Below are positions 1 through 11,039 of a stretch of 64,000 nt of DNA, piece after piece. Below the pieces are notes generated by a model. The model was not told where the DNA came from and did no database searches. It saw nothing but the letters and a program-made list of their open reading frames with translations. The position numbers and the translations under genes were made by a program. The DNA lies in contig JAFEVB010000001.1 of the NCBI GenBank assembly GCA_032629725.1, positions 248,001 to 312,000 of the forward strand. The letters run 5' to 3'. Position 1 is the stretch's first letter, and each line of letters begins with the position of its first letter. Source of the DNA: Gremmenia infestans. Its lineage: Eukaryota; Ascomycota; Leotiomycetes; Helotiales; Hamatocanthoscyphaceae.

Positions 1-137
1 AGTGGTTGCTTTCTAGGGCGGTGCGATCGAAGTCAATAGTTCACTAGTAAAATACTAGTCAAGCATCCAAACCTCTTTAGTATCATACCCTCAATCCAAG
101 CCAAGTTCCTCCAAGCATAGAAGAGTTTGAGCCTACA

Positions 138-1543
138 CTACAGTGGCGGTACCATCTCCTTAGGAACAGCCAGCCACTCAGCCCACCTCCCACCAAGATA
201 CTCATCAACCGCGGCCAACAAATATCTACCCGCATCCCCCACTGCCCAAAACGACCTCCTCCCATGCAACAGAGTAGAGAAATATGCCATAACGACCAAG
301 GCCTCGGGCCTCCTTTCATCAAGCAGCTCCGTATACTCAGCACTTATGGTAATCGGCCACGTCGTCACGATCCTCGAACTGGGCGGCCCGTCCAGCGCTA
401 AAGCACTGTCTGGAGGCGCGGAATTATAGGTCCAGAGCAGCCCTTCGATGGCTTCGCTATAGACCTTTGATTCGAAGGCCGAGAGGCTAGGCGATTGCGA
501 GTGGGAGAGTTTGGAGAGGAGGGTTGAGAAGGCGTGCGTTACGGCGTCGTTGCGATTTGGGACGGGGCCTTCGTGGGCTTGAAGTAAGACACTGATGTCT
601 GACCTTTTGATAGTCTCCCAGGAATCTCCCATCATGACACGCACGCCCCGAAGGAGCCGGATTGACTGGACTAGGCGGTCGAGGAAGGTGTTGAGGTCTG
701 GGCTGGCGGTTCTGAAGGTTTCGCAGAAGAAATGGAGGCCTAGGATGGCGGAGAAGAGGAAGGCGGGAATGAGGTTTTCTTGGGTAATGGTGGGAGTTGA
801 GGATTTAAAAAGTGCTAGGGCTTGGCTTTGAAGCGTCGTTGATTCGGTGAGGTAGAGGGTGGATTTTGAGGGGTGCTTGAGGCTGAGCCGCAAAGCGGCG
901 ACGGCGAGACTTTCGTACATTAGGTAAGGATATGAGAAGTTATACTATAAAGATGTTACTATAGTATATTTATGTTTATCAAAGATAACCATAGTATATT
1001 AAATACGGGGGAAAAGTAAGTATCGTGACCATGTGAACATAACGTTCTCCAGACCAACTAGAATGGAGAAAACGAATATTAGAGCAAACTCACCCGAAAC
1101 ATCGTTTCGATTGCAGCCAGCCTAGCATCGGGTGACTCATTTATTAAGAATTCAGCTGCATTAGAATGTACGCTCTCAAACAGCTCCAAATGGAGGACAT
1201 TGACATAAGGTTGGGCATAAGGTTGCGGACTCGAATTGGTATCACGAGATGTGATGTTGAGACTAGTATCTTGAATTCCAGTCAACCCTTCTTCGGATCC
1301 AGCACATGAAATAAATTCTGTATCGTTAGGACTACCTGTATTGCGTGTATAGGAACATTGCTTTTTAGCAGTTGTGCAGTTGACACACGCTGGACGAGAT
1401 TCATCGCACTATCAAAGATAAGGTAAGAATCAGTATCTATATCTCGCGACCAACTGAGTATGAATATGATATCCTACCTTTTTACGACTCAGCTTGCACT
1501 CTACACAACCCTGTCTAGACTTCTTGTGGCTTCTGCGAAGCAT
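138..1543 (-). CDS. Zn2Cys6 (fungal binuclear cluster) transcription factor
   Basis: Three exons (1543-1478, 1408-1094, 944-138) give 395 aa. The first exon and the start of the second encode a canonical zinc binuclear cluster with Cys at residues 13, 16, 23, 30, 33 and 40 (spacing C-x2-C-x6-C-x6-C-x2-C-x6-C) after a basic leader. The remainder is a helical, poorly conserved fungal-specific regulatory domain; residues such as YPYLMYESLAVAALRLS match the usual 'PFLM-ALLALSALHL' helix of the small Upc2/sterol-uptake-like subgroup. The intron at 1477-1409 splits the cluster between Cys 3 and its following Asp, and the intron at 1093-945 joins MFR to YNFSYPY in phase 0. The protein is predicted to be a nuclear DNA-binding regulator; its targets cannot be inferred. 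Length is normal for this subgroup. Family assignment is firm, subgroup is inference. Confidence 0.88.
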
Positions 1544-2010
1544 GGAGTGTGAGTTGTCTTGGGATTACTTAATGAACGTAGATTGAAACGCGAGCTAGCA
1601 CACTAACAAATGCAGGACTCTTTTGAATGTGTCTCTGCCTTTACTTGGATATTGGCGGATATTATTCTTCGATAATTGAGAACTGGTGATTTTATGTAAA
1701 AGAAGCCCTTGCAGTGGAAATAAGGACGACGTGCGCGCCATTGCCGGTGGGGCAGTGCGGACACAGCCACACGTAATAGAGGCTCTGCCTAAACTCTGAG
1801 TGGGGTTATAGTAGGCTCATTGGATGATGAATAGTTTATTATTTATATTGTTTTTGAACGAAGTCCAGAATTTATTTTGGTAGAACAGAAATATGTATTT
1901 GTCTACACTCTAGGCGCTGGAAACCCTGCTTATACATTTCCCCACAACCCCTAACCATCTACCCAGCTAGATATGTAAGAGTCTAAGACTGACACATTAC
2001 AAAAGTACAC
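1544..2010. other. Intergenic: upstream region of the Zn2Cys6 gene
   Basis: No convincing coding frame. It holds the promoter of the minus-strand transcription factor gene and the 3' side of the RTA1-family gene. I see no recognisable regulatory element. Confidence 0.5.
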
Positions 2011-2950
2011 TTATCTAGAATTCCTATCCTTATCCCTCCTGTTCAATTCAACTCCCTCATCCCTCTCAACAACTTCCACAATAAATCCCGGCCACCAAAC
2101 CCAAAACAGCACTGCAACAACCAGCATAGGTACCGCATCAAACACATAAAGCGTCCACTCATGCCGCAAACAAAACTCATCGGCCCCCTGCACATACTCC
2201 ACAACCCTGAACACGGACCTCGCAAAAATTAACCCACAAACCCCATAAACCATACCCAACGTCTTCCTCCACGGAACCGGCGATACTACTCTTGATTCTC
2301 TCCCAAACCGCACCTGAAACACTGCCGCGGTAACGGAAAACACAAACAGCAATAACAGCTGAATGATCAGTCCCATAACCACAAGATCAGAACCCACTTG
2401 CGCAGTCTTAGGATGAGATGCTAAGCTCGAGGCACCGCCTTGTATATTAAGCGACATAATATCGCCAACCACAAAGATTTTCGTAAGCCGCGAGACGCGG
2501 ATTGGCGATAGGTGTGTGGCGTTCAAGGCGCGCATGGTACGCGAGAGCGTCATGTAGAGGGATGCTGCGTAGAAGGCTGGAGCGGTCACGAGGAAGGCTG
2601 CTTGCAGGATGTAGAAGGGGATGCTGGCTGTGTTGTTGTATGCTGCTGCGCGGGATGCGTAGCCTATTACTTCGCCTGTGGGAAAAGGAGTCAGTTAAAG
2701 TTGATTTCGGAACTAGGAAAGGGAAGAAGGCGGAGGTTGATGGGCTGAGGGTAGATGTAGATGGGAGGAAATTGTTACAGATGCAGCCCAGGGCGAAGTA
2801 TGCACAAAACCAGGTGCGGTATTTGAAGATTCGCCAGATGAGTAGACAGGTAATGATTAGGAAGAGTATCATAAAGATAATGGAGGCGGCGATGGAAGGG
2901 AGATATTTCCAAAGATAGTAGACGCCTTTATATGCTTCAAGGACCGCCAT
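2011..2950 (-). CDS. RTA1-family seven-TM membrane protein (lipid-translocating exporter-like)
   Basis: Two exons (2950-2779 and 2675-2011; intron 103 bp with GTAACA donor and CCCACAG acceptor) give 278 aa. The joined protein shows seven hydrophobic segments and family signatures: EVIGYASR after TM2, APAFYAASLYMTL in TM3, and the hallmark VFRVVEY...HEWTLYVFD...PM near the end. RTA1/RTM1/RSB1-family proteins sit in the plasma or vacuolar membrane and are linked to resistance to 7-aminocholesterol, molasses toxicity or sphingoid-base export; the substrate here is unknown. I chose the Met at 2950 because the family starts only a few residues before TM1. The same frame stays open upstream to 3238 with a hydrophobic stretch, so a longer N-terminus is possible but unlike the family. 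Confidence 0.88.
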
Positions 2951-3508
2951 TTCGTCGGTCGAGGGGGTACTGACTGCCTCGAAGCGAAAGGGTTGACTGA
3001 AGATTCGCAACGAGTCTTGATAGTCTAAATAATATATCGAAAGAAGGTCAAATTTGATAGAGAAAAGGAACACAGTTAAAGAATAACAAGAGAAGTAGAC
3101 GGAAAAGAAAAGCAATATATAAACAGTCAGGCGGTACCACCAGGTCTGAACCTCAGCTTCGTACCCAACTAATGCCATGGCCTTGAAAATCCGATAAAGG
3201 AATACGGCACGCCGCATGCGTAATACGGTGCTCTGCAAGACAGAAATGGACTAAAGCGCGTTATAGATGCTGATTACTACCCAACGAAATGTTTCTGCGG
3301 ATGTTATGACCAGGAGATCAGAGCTGTTGTAGATACAGGCGCTAGTCCTAAAACAGGCTATACGCGTATTTACACATTGAGGCCGTGCTTCCGACCTCAC
3401 ACGTCAGTGAATCAACATGTCATGCCTTGTTGGAATAGGTAGGCGAGAAAGTTGGTCGAGTTATAGCTTGACGTTGCATAAGAGGATGATGATTGCATAT
3501 ATATCTAT
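2951..3508. other. Intergenic: upstream region of the RTA1-family gene
   Basis: Contains the open upstream extension of the RTA1 frame to 3238 and then non-coding sequence. No RNA gene or mobile-element feature is visible. Confidence 0.4.
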
Positions 3509-3868
3509 TTAAGTGTTTATAGTGAAAAGTAGCGCTTCTCCGTTGGCAACGATGTCGGTGTATGCACCTCGAGGATAATGTGAGCCTAGCTCTTTGATCT
3601 CGGGTATTGTGTTGGTTTCAAAATTGTCTAGTAGACGCTGCCAGCTATTCAGAATCGCTTTTTCGTGACTTCGTGGTAGTTCCTGTTTAAGATTTGCTTC
3701 CTTGTGGCTGTGGCTCGTTGTAGAAAAAGAGGTTGAGGAGAAAACATCAACAATAGTGCTGACGTTATATTTGGGAATAGGACGAAGAGTTACTAATGTA
3801 CACATTTTAGCTCTTTGTAGTAGCCTGCTGGGAATAAACTGGAATCGAATCGGAGAACGAACGGTCAA
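3509..3868 (-). pseudogene. Truncated relic of a DUF1479-type protein gene
   Basis: A 119-residue frame whose C-terminal half resembles the start of the DUF1479 domain: the segment AILNSWQRLLDNFE followed by IKELGSHYP and YTDIVANGEA corresponds to the family pattern of a Trp-Arg-Leu-Leu helix, an 'LGP-IPxhDF-DI' turn and then the 'RG-hVVRGVI' strand. The frame stops immediately afterwards, so the roughly 300-residue catalytic-like remainder is absent, and I could not find it in the flanking AT-rich DNA. The N-terminal half (Arg- and Ser-rich, with a TTSH tract) could be a remnant of the original leader. I call it a decayed fragment rather than a gene. The family match is from memory of the motif and is moderate. 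Confidence 0.45.
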
Positions 3869-5444
3869 TAGTACTTATCCATATTTCTTGGACCAGAGAT
3901 TGAATGTAGAATTGGATAATAGCTTGTTTATTTCTATATCAGAACGCGACTTCCGAATTATTATCATAGGGTTGCGGGTAACCTCGTCTTTGCGTTGGCG
4001 TATATATTCACTGATACAGTTCTTGCTAGTTAATGGATTGAGTTCGCACGCGTCAAGATTATATCTCCGGGCTTTCTCGAGAGTAGACTACGGCTACTGT
4101 CTTGCAGATAAAATATACGTTGAAAGTGAAAACTCCTCTCCGGTCGCTTGTAGCGTGTTTTAGCCGCTATAGTAAAATCTATCTTTAGCAAATCATCCTA
4201 GGAAAGGAAAAAGCGTGCATCAGAAGATATTTCGGAGCTGTGCACTAATAATAAGTATTCTATTGCGAAACAGAATTCAGCGCATAAGAAGGTGGGATAG
4301 ATATCAGTTTTTAGAAGGTCGAAAGGAATTGAACCAAATATACATTATAAATAAACGTCTATGTGTTTCAAGTTTCGGTGCGTATACTAAAAAGAATATT
4401 TAGGGCGAGGACGAACATCTCGTTTGTTTCAGATCATCTTGCTTAGGTAGATCACTAGTGCCCCCTTGCATACCTTAGCGAAGGCACAGTTACTCCCTGG
4501 CACTCTACATGTTCTGGTACGTCCAATGATATTACAATCGGTCGTGATAGCTACCTATCCTTGCATTGTTTAATTAGTGCTTACTTCGTACTTACCTTAC
4601 CGCTTTTGAAGTGGTCAGAACGGGATGAATATAGAACTTGGAGGAGATTAAATCTTATGCAGAAGAAGTCTTCGTGAGACTCAGGTATTGTAAGTGATGA
4701 GATAGATGGCCTTTATACGTTCATGGTACAGGTTTATTTTAATGAGATATATATATAGTACGCACTACCTACCCTAGTACTTGTTCCTGTACGGTATCCA
4801 ATTTTCAACGTGGTGGTCTCGGCGTTCTTAACCTTAACAAGTAGTGCAGCGGCACTACTTCGCCCTCGGCAGGTCCCCACTATACATACTAACTTTATTT
4901 CTATTTGGGTCCCTCTGCTCTCCAAATATAACCTCCGTAATAAAACAATCTCTAGTCTAAGCTTCCTTCCTTCTAATCCTCAGAAAAAAAGGATCACGTA
5001 AAAACCGGGTACCGCGGAATTCTTGATGGATGGGATACTTTTAAAGTATGTATTGCCAAGCAAAGCTGAGTCGGCGCAGGGATCCAATTACAGGTGCGAA
5101 GGAAGCTTACCTTACTCTACGGAGGTACATTCCGCGCGCGGTCCAATTGTAAGGCTTGCTTTCTTGCTTTCTTTTTCTATTTGGAATTGGGTCTTGGGTA
5201 GCTGTGAATGAGTGAGGCGCATGCATGTTCCTGCTCTGTCGTGAATAGATGGCTGATTCGTATATTATGAGTCTGACATCTCGCCCTTCTTTGGGCCTTT
5301 GTTCTGTTCTGTTCTGTCTTTCGCATAATCCAACATCCAACATCCCTTCGATCACACGGGACAGATATTCCATTAATCATCTCTTCTCTTCTACATCCCA
5401 CCCTCACTCAAGATTTCCCCCCAGGACTACTTAGCAAGCCAAAA
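3869..5444. other. AT-rich intergenic stretch with no confident gene
   Basis: About 1.6 kb rich in A+T, with short TA runs (for example at 4745-4757). On the minus strand a stop-free frame runs from about 4087 to 3875 without an initiating ATG; it may be an orphan exon (see findings). The part nearest 5445 is the promoter and 5' UTR of the next gene. Confidence 0.4.
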
Positions 5445-6207
5445 ATGGGTATCAAACTCGACCTCGAAACTACCATGCCTCTAACCCCAGCGCCAGCATC
5501 CCGCTACTACAAAGCCACGCGCCTCACCTTCTCATTCCTCAGCACCACCGCCTTACTCCTCCTCCTGCTACACCGTACGACCACGATCCTAACCCCGTCA
5601 CCGACCCCGCACCAGGCACCAACATGCCACCCGTCGCCTATCACGGCGTCCATGCCGCCCAGCCTCGCAAGACAGCTGGCGCACGGCTTCTGCGCGGATG
5701 TGAAGGCAGGGAGGGATGCGTATAAGAAGGTGTATATCAATGAGCGGCAGAGTGTGCATTTCTTGTACGAGGCGGGGGAGGCGAAGGAGGGGGGTCGGTG
5801 TAGTGTGGGGTGTTTGGAGGCGTTTGGGGAGATGGTTGAGAAGTGTGAGTTTATTTTCTTGTTTGATTGTCATGATCCCTACCTTGCTTCGACTTATGAG
5901 TTGGGGTTTGGTTGAATTCGGTTGGATTGGAATTAAAATGGATGAAGAGAAAAGATGCTAATGAGAGGATTTGATAATAGGTCAAACGGATGCGGATAAT
6001 CTTAATGGGGAGAGTAATTTTGTGGATGGGTGTGGGGAGTATACATTAAGGGTTCGTGGGTTGAAGGACGCGACGCAGAATGCGAGATTGGAGGTTGATA
6101 AGGCGGATGATTTAACGACTAGGCATGTGGAGCGACGGGGGGAGAATGCTGAGAGGCTTTCGTTTTCGGGGAGGCAGAGAGCGGCGGATAGGGTGAGGAT
6201 GGAGTAG
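5445..6207 (+). CDS. Small membrane-anchored or secreted cysteine-containing protein, unknown function
   Basis: Two exons (5445-5844 and 5981-6207; intron 136 bp with GTGAGT donor and a TGCTAAT branch site) give 208 aa. An N-terminal hydrophobic helix (roughly residues 27-44, rich in Leu) is preceded by basic residues and looks like a signal anchor. The extracellular part has a cysteine pattern: HGFCADV, GGRCSVGCLEAF, VEKCQTD across the splice site and DGCGEYTLRV in exon 2. That arrangement (CxxxC, then C, then CGxY) recurs in small secreted fungal proteins I have seen annotated only as hypothetical. The tail is charged and lacks cysteines. A second in-frame ATG at 5475 would shorten the N-terminus by ten residues. 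No catalytic motif is visible. Confidence 0.65.
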
Positions 6208-6934
6208 GATGGATGGATGAGTTTGGCGTACGGGTTGGATGGTTTTGGGAGTTTTGGAATACCCGTCGATGGTTTGGAGTTACAGACTTTGTATTTCACT
6301 AGAAAAAGGGTCGAAGCATTGATGTGAATAGGAAGGGAGGGGATCTAAAGTTAAAGGAAGAAAATGTTCCATCTTTAAGAGCTCGAAAAGATATGTATTC
6401 ACAGTCGAAAGTTAGACTACACCAATAAAGTCCGAAACAGTTCCTTATATCAGACTTTACTCCAAGTTTTAGAAAAGGAAGGAAAGAAGAAATGTGCTGT
6501 GATGTCTTTTACGTTTGTGTACATAGCCAATGTGCACGCACTACTTATCCAGCGTTTGGTGGAGAAGCAGGAAAGTTCAGCTTCAAGCACAGAAGCGCAC
6601 CTATAAGTTTGACTTGCATAGCACAGTAAATGAATTTATACACGGAGCGTAGAAGCGCACCTATGAAATGCGAGCTGTTTGCTACAGTAGCCTCACGCAG
6701 GCGTACTACCCCGCCCCCGCCCGGCAAAATCAACCAACGCTCTATGTACAACCCCACCACGCCACTCATCAGCAGGCTGAATCCTCTCTTGCCAACCTCT
6801 GCATCTTTTCAACTTATTCCTTCTTGCATATAAATTGCACATACATTGCACATACATATATTTCTCTCTCACGACTTGCGAGTACAGTCCCCAAATACCA
6901 ATTTCACGAGATCGCATTCATCATCCATCCCAAA
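6208..6934. other. Intergenic: promoter region of the aldose 1-epimerase gene
   Basis: No coding frame of its own. A 14-bp direct repeat AGAAGCGCACCTAT occurs at 6591 and 6651, exactly 60 bp apart. CT-rich sequence precedes the start codon. Confidence 0.4.
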
Positions 6935-8051
6935 ATGGCCCCACCACCAGCACCCTTCCAATTCCTCCCCCTCGGCGCCATAATCCAAGCCTTCACCATA
7001 AAATCCCAAAATATCGTCCAATCCTTCCCGCGACAATCTGACTACCCAGCGCACAACACGCCGTTTTTTGGGGAGACGATTGGGCGGGTAGCGAACCGAG
7101 TGCGGGATGGCAAGATCGAGAGTTTGAACGGGCAGAGCTATAGTTTGGCGCAGAACAATGGGGTGAATGCGCTGCATGGGGGGGTGGTGGGGTGGGGGAA
7201 GAGGATTTGGGAGGGGCCACGGGCGGTGGGAGTTAGGGAGGTGGAGGTGGAAGGGAGGCGGTATGAGGGGGAGAGTGTGGAGTTCAGGTTGCGGAGTGAG
7301 GATGGGGATGAGGGGTATCCGGGGACGGTGGAGGCGAGGGTTGTGTATACGGCTGCGGAGACGGGGGATGGAGTTAGGGTGTTGGGGATTGAGTATCAGG
7401 TTGAGTTGGTGGGGGATGAGGTTGAGGAGACGGTTGTTAATGTTACGAATCACTCGTACGTGCCTGCACGCCTTCATTCATTCATTTCCCCCTTTAGAGT
7501 AAAGGCAAGGCATCTGCTAATCGGGTACGTTCTTGGGAAATAGGTATTTCAACCTCACCGGTAATCCTACGATTGAAGGCACAGAAGTCTCGCTGTGTAC
7601 GAACAATTACCTACCTGTTGACGACGGCGGTATCCCGACTGGGAACCCAACGGCATACAAGGGAGTAGAGGCGAACAAGGCCTTCACGCTCGGTGTAGAA
7701 GAACCGGATATCGATGATTGCTTCATCGTAGATCCCTCAGCGGCCTCTTCGATTCCCCTCGATACACGCAAATCCCCTTTGACGAAACTGGTCACTGCTT
7801 ACCACTCGCAAACGAAGATCCATCTCGAGGTCTGGAGCACGGAGCCGGCGTTCCAGTTTTATACGGGCAAGTATATCGATGTACCTGCTGTTGAGGGGCA
7901 AGCAGCGAGGGGGAAGAGGTCGGGGTTCTGCGTGGAGCCTAGTCGATATGTCAATGCGGTTAATGTGCCGGAGTGGAAGGCACAGGTTGTGCTAAAGAAG
8001 GGAGAGGTGTATGGGAGTCGGGTTGTGTATAAGGGATGGAGTGATGAGTAG
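6935..8051 (+). CDS. Aldose 1-epimerase (galactose mutarotase family)
   Basis: Two exons (6935-7455 and 7544-8051; 88-bp intron with GTACGT donor and TGCTAAT branch site) give 342 aa, the usual length. The enzyme interconverts alpha and beta anomers of aldoses such as galactose and feeds the Leloir pathway in the cytosol. Family landmarks are all present: the FGETIGRVANRV segment, His81 in NALHGG, His173 in NVTNHSYFNL (interrupted by the intron after the Ser codon, which is a good internal check), the DDCF motif, and Glu305 in GFCVEPS as the catalytic base. The frame is open upstream to 6668 with other Mets, but the Met at 6935 sits after a CT-rich leader and directly precedes the family's N-terminal strand. 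GC content rises sharply within exon 1. Confidence 0.93.
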
Positions 8052-8658
8052 ATTTTGGGTACAAGTACATGTGATGTAGATATCAGATGATTTGGAAAGC
8101 CGAGGAGATGTTTTAGTTCTAGTTCTTGTTCGAGTTCTAGCTCTAGCCGATCTACAGATGCCCGAATTGGATATAATTAAACAGGGGAATCAATCACATG
8201 ACCTGTCTCAAAATGCCTCGGTATCCTTTCTGGGGTGCACTAAAACATCGTCATGCTCGCGAGTCGGCAACACGGCAGAACCCTGAAGCTTCACATGTGA
8301 AATGCAGATTCGACCAATAAGACATCACGAAATAGTAACAAAAGATAGCACATGACAAAAGATGGAGGAACCGAGTTCCATTATATGTTCCTGACAGCAG
8401 CTGATGGTTCAAATTACAGTACAGAGTGGAGTCCGGAGTCTGGGGATGGCAGATTCGTGGGGCTGGGTGGTAGGAATGGGACGAAATTCTGTTTGCGGGG
8501 CAAAGACAGACACATGTGAAAGCGAGAGCGCCGAATCACTAGACATACGAGTAATACATTTATTTGACCCTCCGTAGATTGTAGATTCCTTTCTTCCTCC
8601 TGTATCCTTCTTCTTCTTCTGTACAAAATTCAATAGAACAGACAGATCAATCGCAACC
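8052..8658. other. Intergenic between epimerase and cytochrome b5-ACAD genes
   Basis: Low-complexity TTCTAG/TTCGAG tract around 8112-8150 and CT-rich DNA just before 8659. No RNA gene or coding frame recognised. Confidence 0.4.
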
Positions 8659-10542
8659 ATGTCAAAAATCTTCACCCAAGCAGATGTAGCGTCGCATAAC
8701 AAGCCAGATAATCTCTACATCGTCGTTGATGAAGATGTCTACGATCTCACCACATTCCAAGATGAGCACCCAGGTATGCAGATTTCCCTTGAAACCCCAT
8801 TCACGTCTACATGCACTCCACAACCACAACCCATTCCCACGAAAGCTAATCAATCCCAACCACAGGCGGAAAGAAGATCCTCACCCGCGTAGCCGGCAAA
8901 GACGCCAGCAAGCAATTCTGGAAATACCACAACGAGGGCATCCTCAAGAAATACAAGCGCAAACTACAAGTCGGCTCTCTCGACACAAAGAAGAACGCCG
9001 CGCCCCCTACACCGCCAGCTTCTCCTCCGCCGACTAAGGAGATTGTGAAGCCGCAGGCTGAGAGCGGGACTGTGAGTGCGGTGCCTGCTGCTGATGTGCA
9101 GGAGAAGGTGCCCGAGGAGACATTGGATGCGTTTGGGGATCTGATCCCGTTTGCGGATCCGGCTTGGTATCAGGGTGTATGTCCCTCTCCCTATACCCCC
9201 ACCAGTACTCCATCTAACCCGATACACATATAGTTCCACTCCCCCTACCACAACGAATCGCACGTCGCTCTCCGTGATGAAGTCCGCGCCTGGGTATCCT
9301 CCGAAATCGAACCCTATGTCGGCGAATGGGACGAAGCGAAGAAAGTCCCCGACGCGATATACAAAGCCATGGGAACACGCGGATATCTAGCCGGACTAAT
9401 GGGCCTGAGCCACTGGCCCAGCGAGTACACCGATGCGAAGATCGCGAGCGTGGCGCCGGAGAAGTGGGATCTGTTCCACGAGCTGCTGATCACGGACGAG
9501 CTATCGCGGGCAGCGTCTGGCGGGTTTGTATGGAACGTGATTGGGGGCTTCGGGATCGGCTGTCCCCCGCTTGTGAAGTTCGGGAAGCCGGAGCTGGTGA
9601 AGCGTATCCTGCCTGGAATTTTGGCTGGGGATAAACGCATCTGTCTGGCGATTACGGAGCCGGATGCTGGGAGTGATGTAGCGAATCTGGGGTGTGAGGC
9701 AAAGCTGAGTGAGGATGGGAAGCATTATATTGTTAATGGAGAGAAGAAGTGGATTACGAATGGTGTGTGGTCTGATTATTTCACTACGGCTGTGCGGACG
9801 GGCACGCCTGAGAGCGGGATGAATGGGATTAGTGTGCTGCTTATTGAACGCAGTGCTGGGGGTGTGAGTACGAGGAAGATGGATTGTCAGGGGGTGTGGT
9901 CGAGTGGTACTACATATATCACGTTTGAGGATGTGAAAGTGCCAGTCGAGAATGTTATTGGCAAAGTAAACGGGGGTTTCAAAGGTATTTATTGGTTCCC
10001 TTTCTCCCCTTCCTTCATCTTACAAAAACATACTAACCTACAACATAGTCATCATGACAAATTTCAATCATGAACGCATCGGTATAATAATTCAATGCAT
10101 CCGCTTCTCGCGCGTCTGCTACGAAGAATCCGTAAAATACGCCAACAAGCGCCGCACCTTCGGGCAGAAACTAATCCAGCACCCCGTCATCCGACTCAAG
10201 CTCGCACACATGGCGCGGCAGATAGAAGCGTCGTACTGCTGGCTAGAATCCATCATCCACCAGATCTCGCACATGCCGGAAGAGCTAGCCATGCTGCGGC
10301 TGGGTGGGCCGATTGCCAGTCTCAAGGCGCAGAGCACGGTGACGTTTGAGTTTTGCGCAAGGGAGGCGAGTCAGATTTTTGGGGGTCTGAGTTATAGTCG
10401 CGGGGGACAGGGAGGGAAGATCGAGAGGCTGTATAGGGATGTCAGGGCGTATGCTATTCCGGGGGGGAGCGAGGAGATTATGCTGGATTTGAGTATTAGG
10501 CAGAGTTTGAAGGTTGGACAGATGATGGGGATGAAGTTGTAG
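8659..10542 (+). CDS. Cytochrome b5-acyl-CoA dehydrogenase fusion protein
   Basis: Four exons (8659-8773, 8866-9176, 9234-9984, 10049-10542; introns 92, 57 and 64 bp) give 556 aa. Residues 1-85 form a cytochrome b5 heme domain with the axial His37 in HPGG and His60 in WKYHNEG, 23 residues apart as expected. A Pro/Ala-rich linker follows. From about residue 150 the protein is an FAD-dependent acyl-CoA dehydrogenase: LAITEPDAGSDV and WITNG in the middle domain, GFKVIMTNFNHERIG at the start of the helical domain, the FGQKL contact segment, and YAIPGGSEEIMLDL, which carries the likely catalytic Glu. The role is alpha,beta-dehydrogenation of an acyl-CoA, in peroxisome or mitochondrion, with the heme domain as a possible electron relay. 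The substrate is unknown. Such fusions are known in fungi. No clear PTS1 tail (ends MKL). Confidence 0.9.
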
Positions 10543-11039
10543 ATGAGGTAGTACGAGCCAATATGACATGCTTAGATGGTGGAAAACTGGACGCAGGCGT
10601 TTTCGCGATGGCGGGGCGTTGTAGTTGGGTACATAGCTGTAAATGGAGTCTGTTATCAATTCAAGGAATTTGACTAAACAAAGACTTGAACAAGTGTATA
10701 CTTCATTCAACTCCACCATACCAATACTTAATCTACGCAAAGACACTTTCTTCCCCGAGTAAAACATCCATCCGCACCATCATCTTCACCACCTCTTCTC
10801 CATCCCCCTCTTCCTTCCCGAACTCAACCACTTCTCACCTATCCGGCCTCAAAGCCCCACCATGAACGTAGTTTCATTGTTCTCGAATTGCTAAATCACA
10901 AGCAACTGAAAGTTCTCTTTTGTGAGGACTAAAATGATCAGAAATAAAGTTCTGCTATTTGCAATCCCATTTTCAACACCAAGGATTGCCCATTTTGCTA
11001 GGTGACCAACGTAATATTAGCTTCGCCAAAATTGGCTCT
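10543..11039. other. Convergent intergenic region
   Basis: 3' flanks of the ACAD fusion (plus strand) and the DJ-1-like gene (minus strand). No further feature seen. Confidence 0.4.

Noticed and set aside
127..429. 100-codon plus-strand frame over the Zn2Cys6 gene
   Set aside because: Antisense shadow of the transcription factor's C-terminus.
2951..3238. Extended N-terminus of the RTA1-family protein
   Set aside because: The frame is open but adds a stretch not found in the family, and the Met at 2950 sits at the usual place before TM1.
6869..7477. 202-codon minus-strand frame opposite the epimerase
   Set aside because: Low-complexity Pro/His/Leu shadow of the GC-rich exon.
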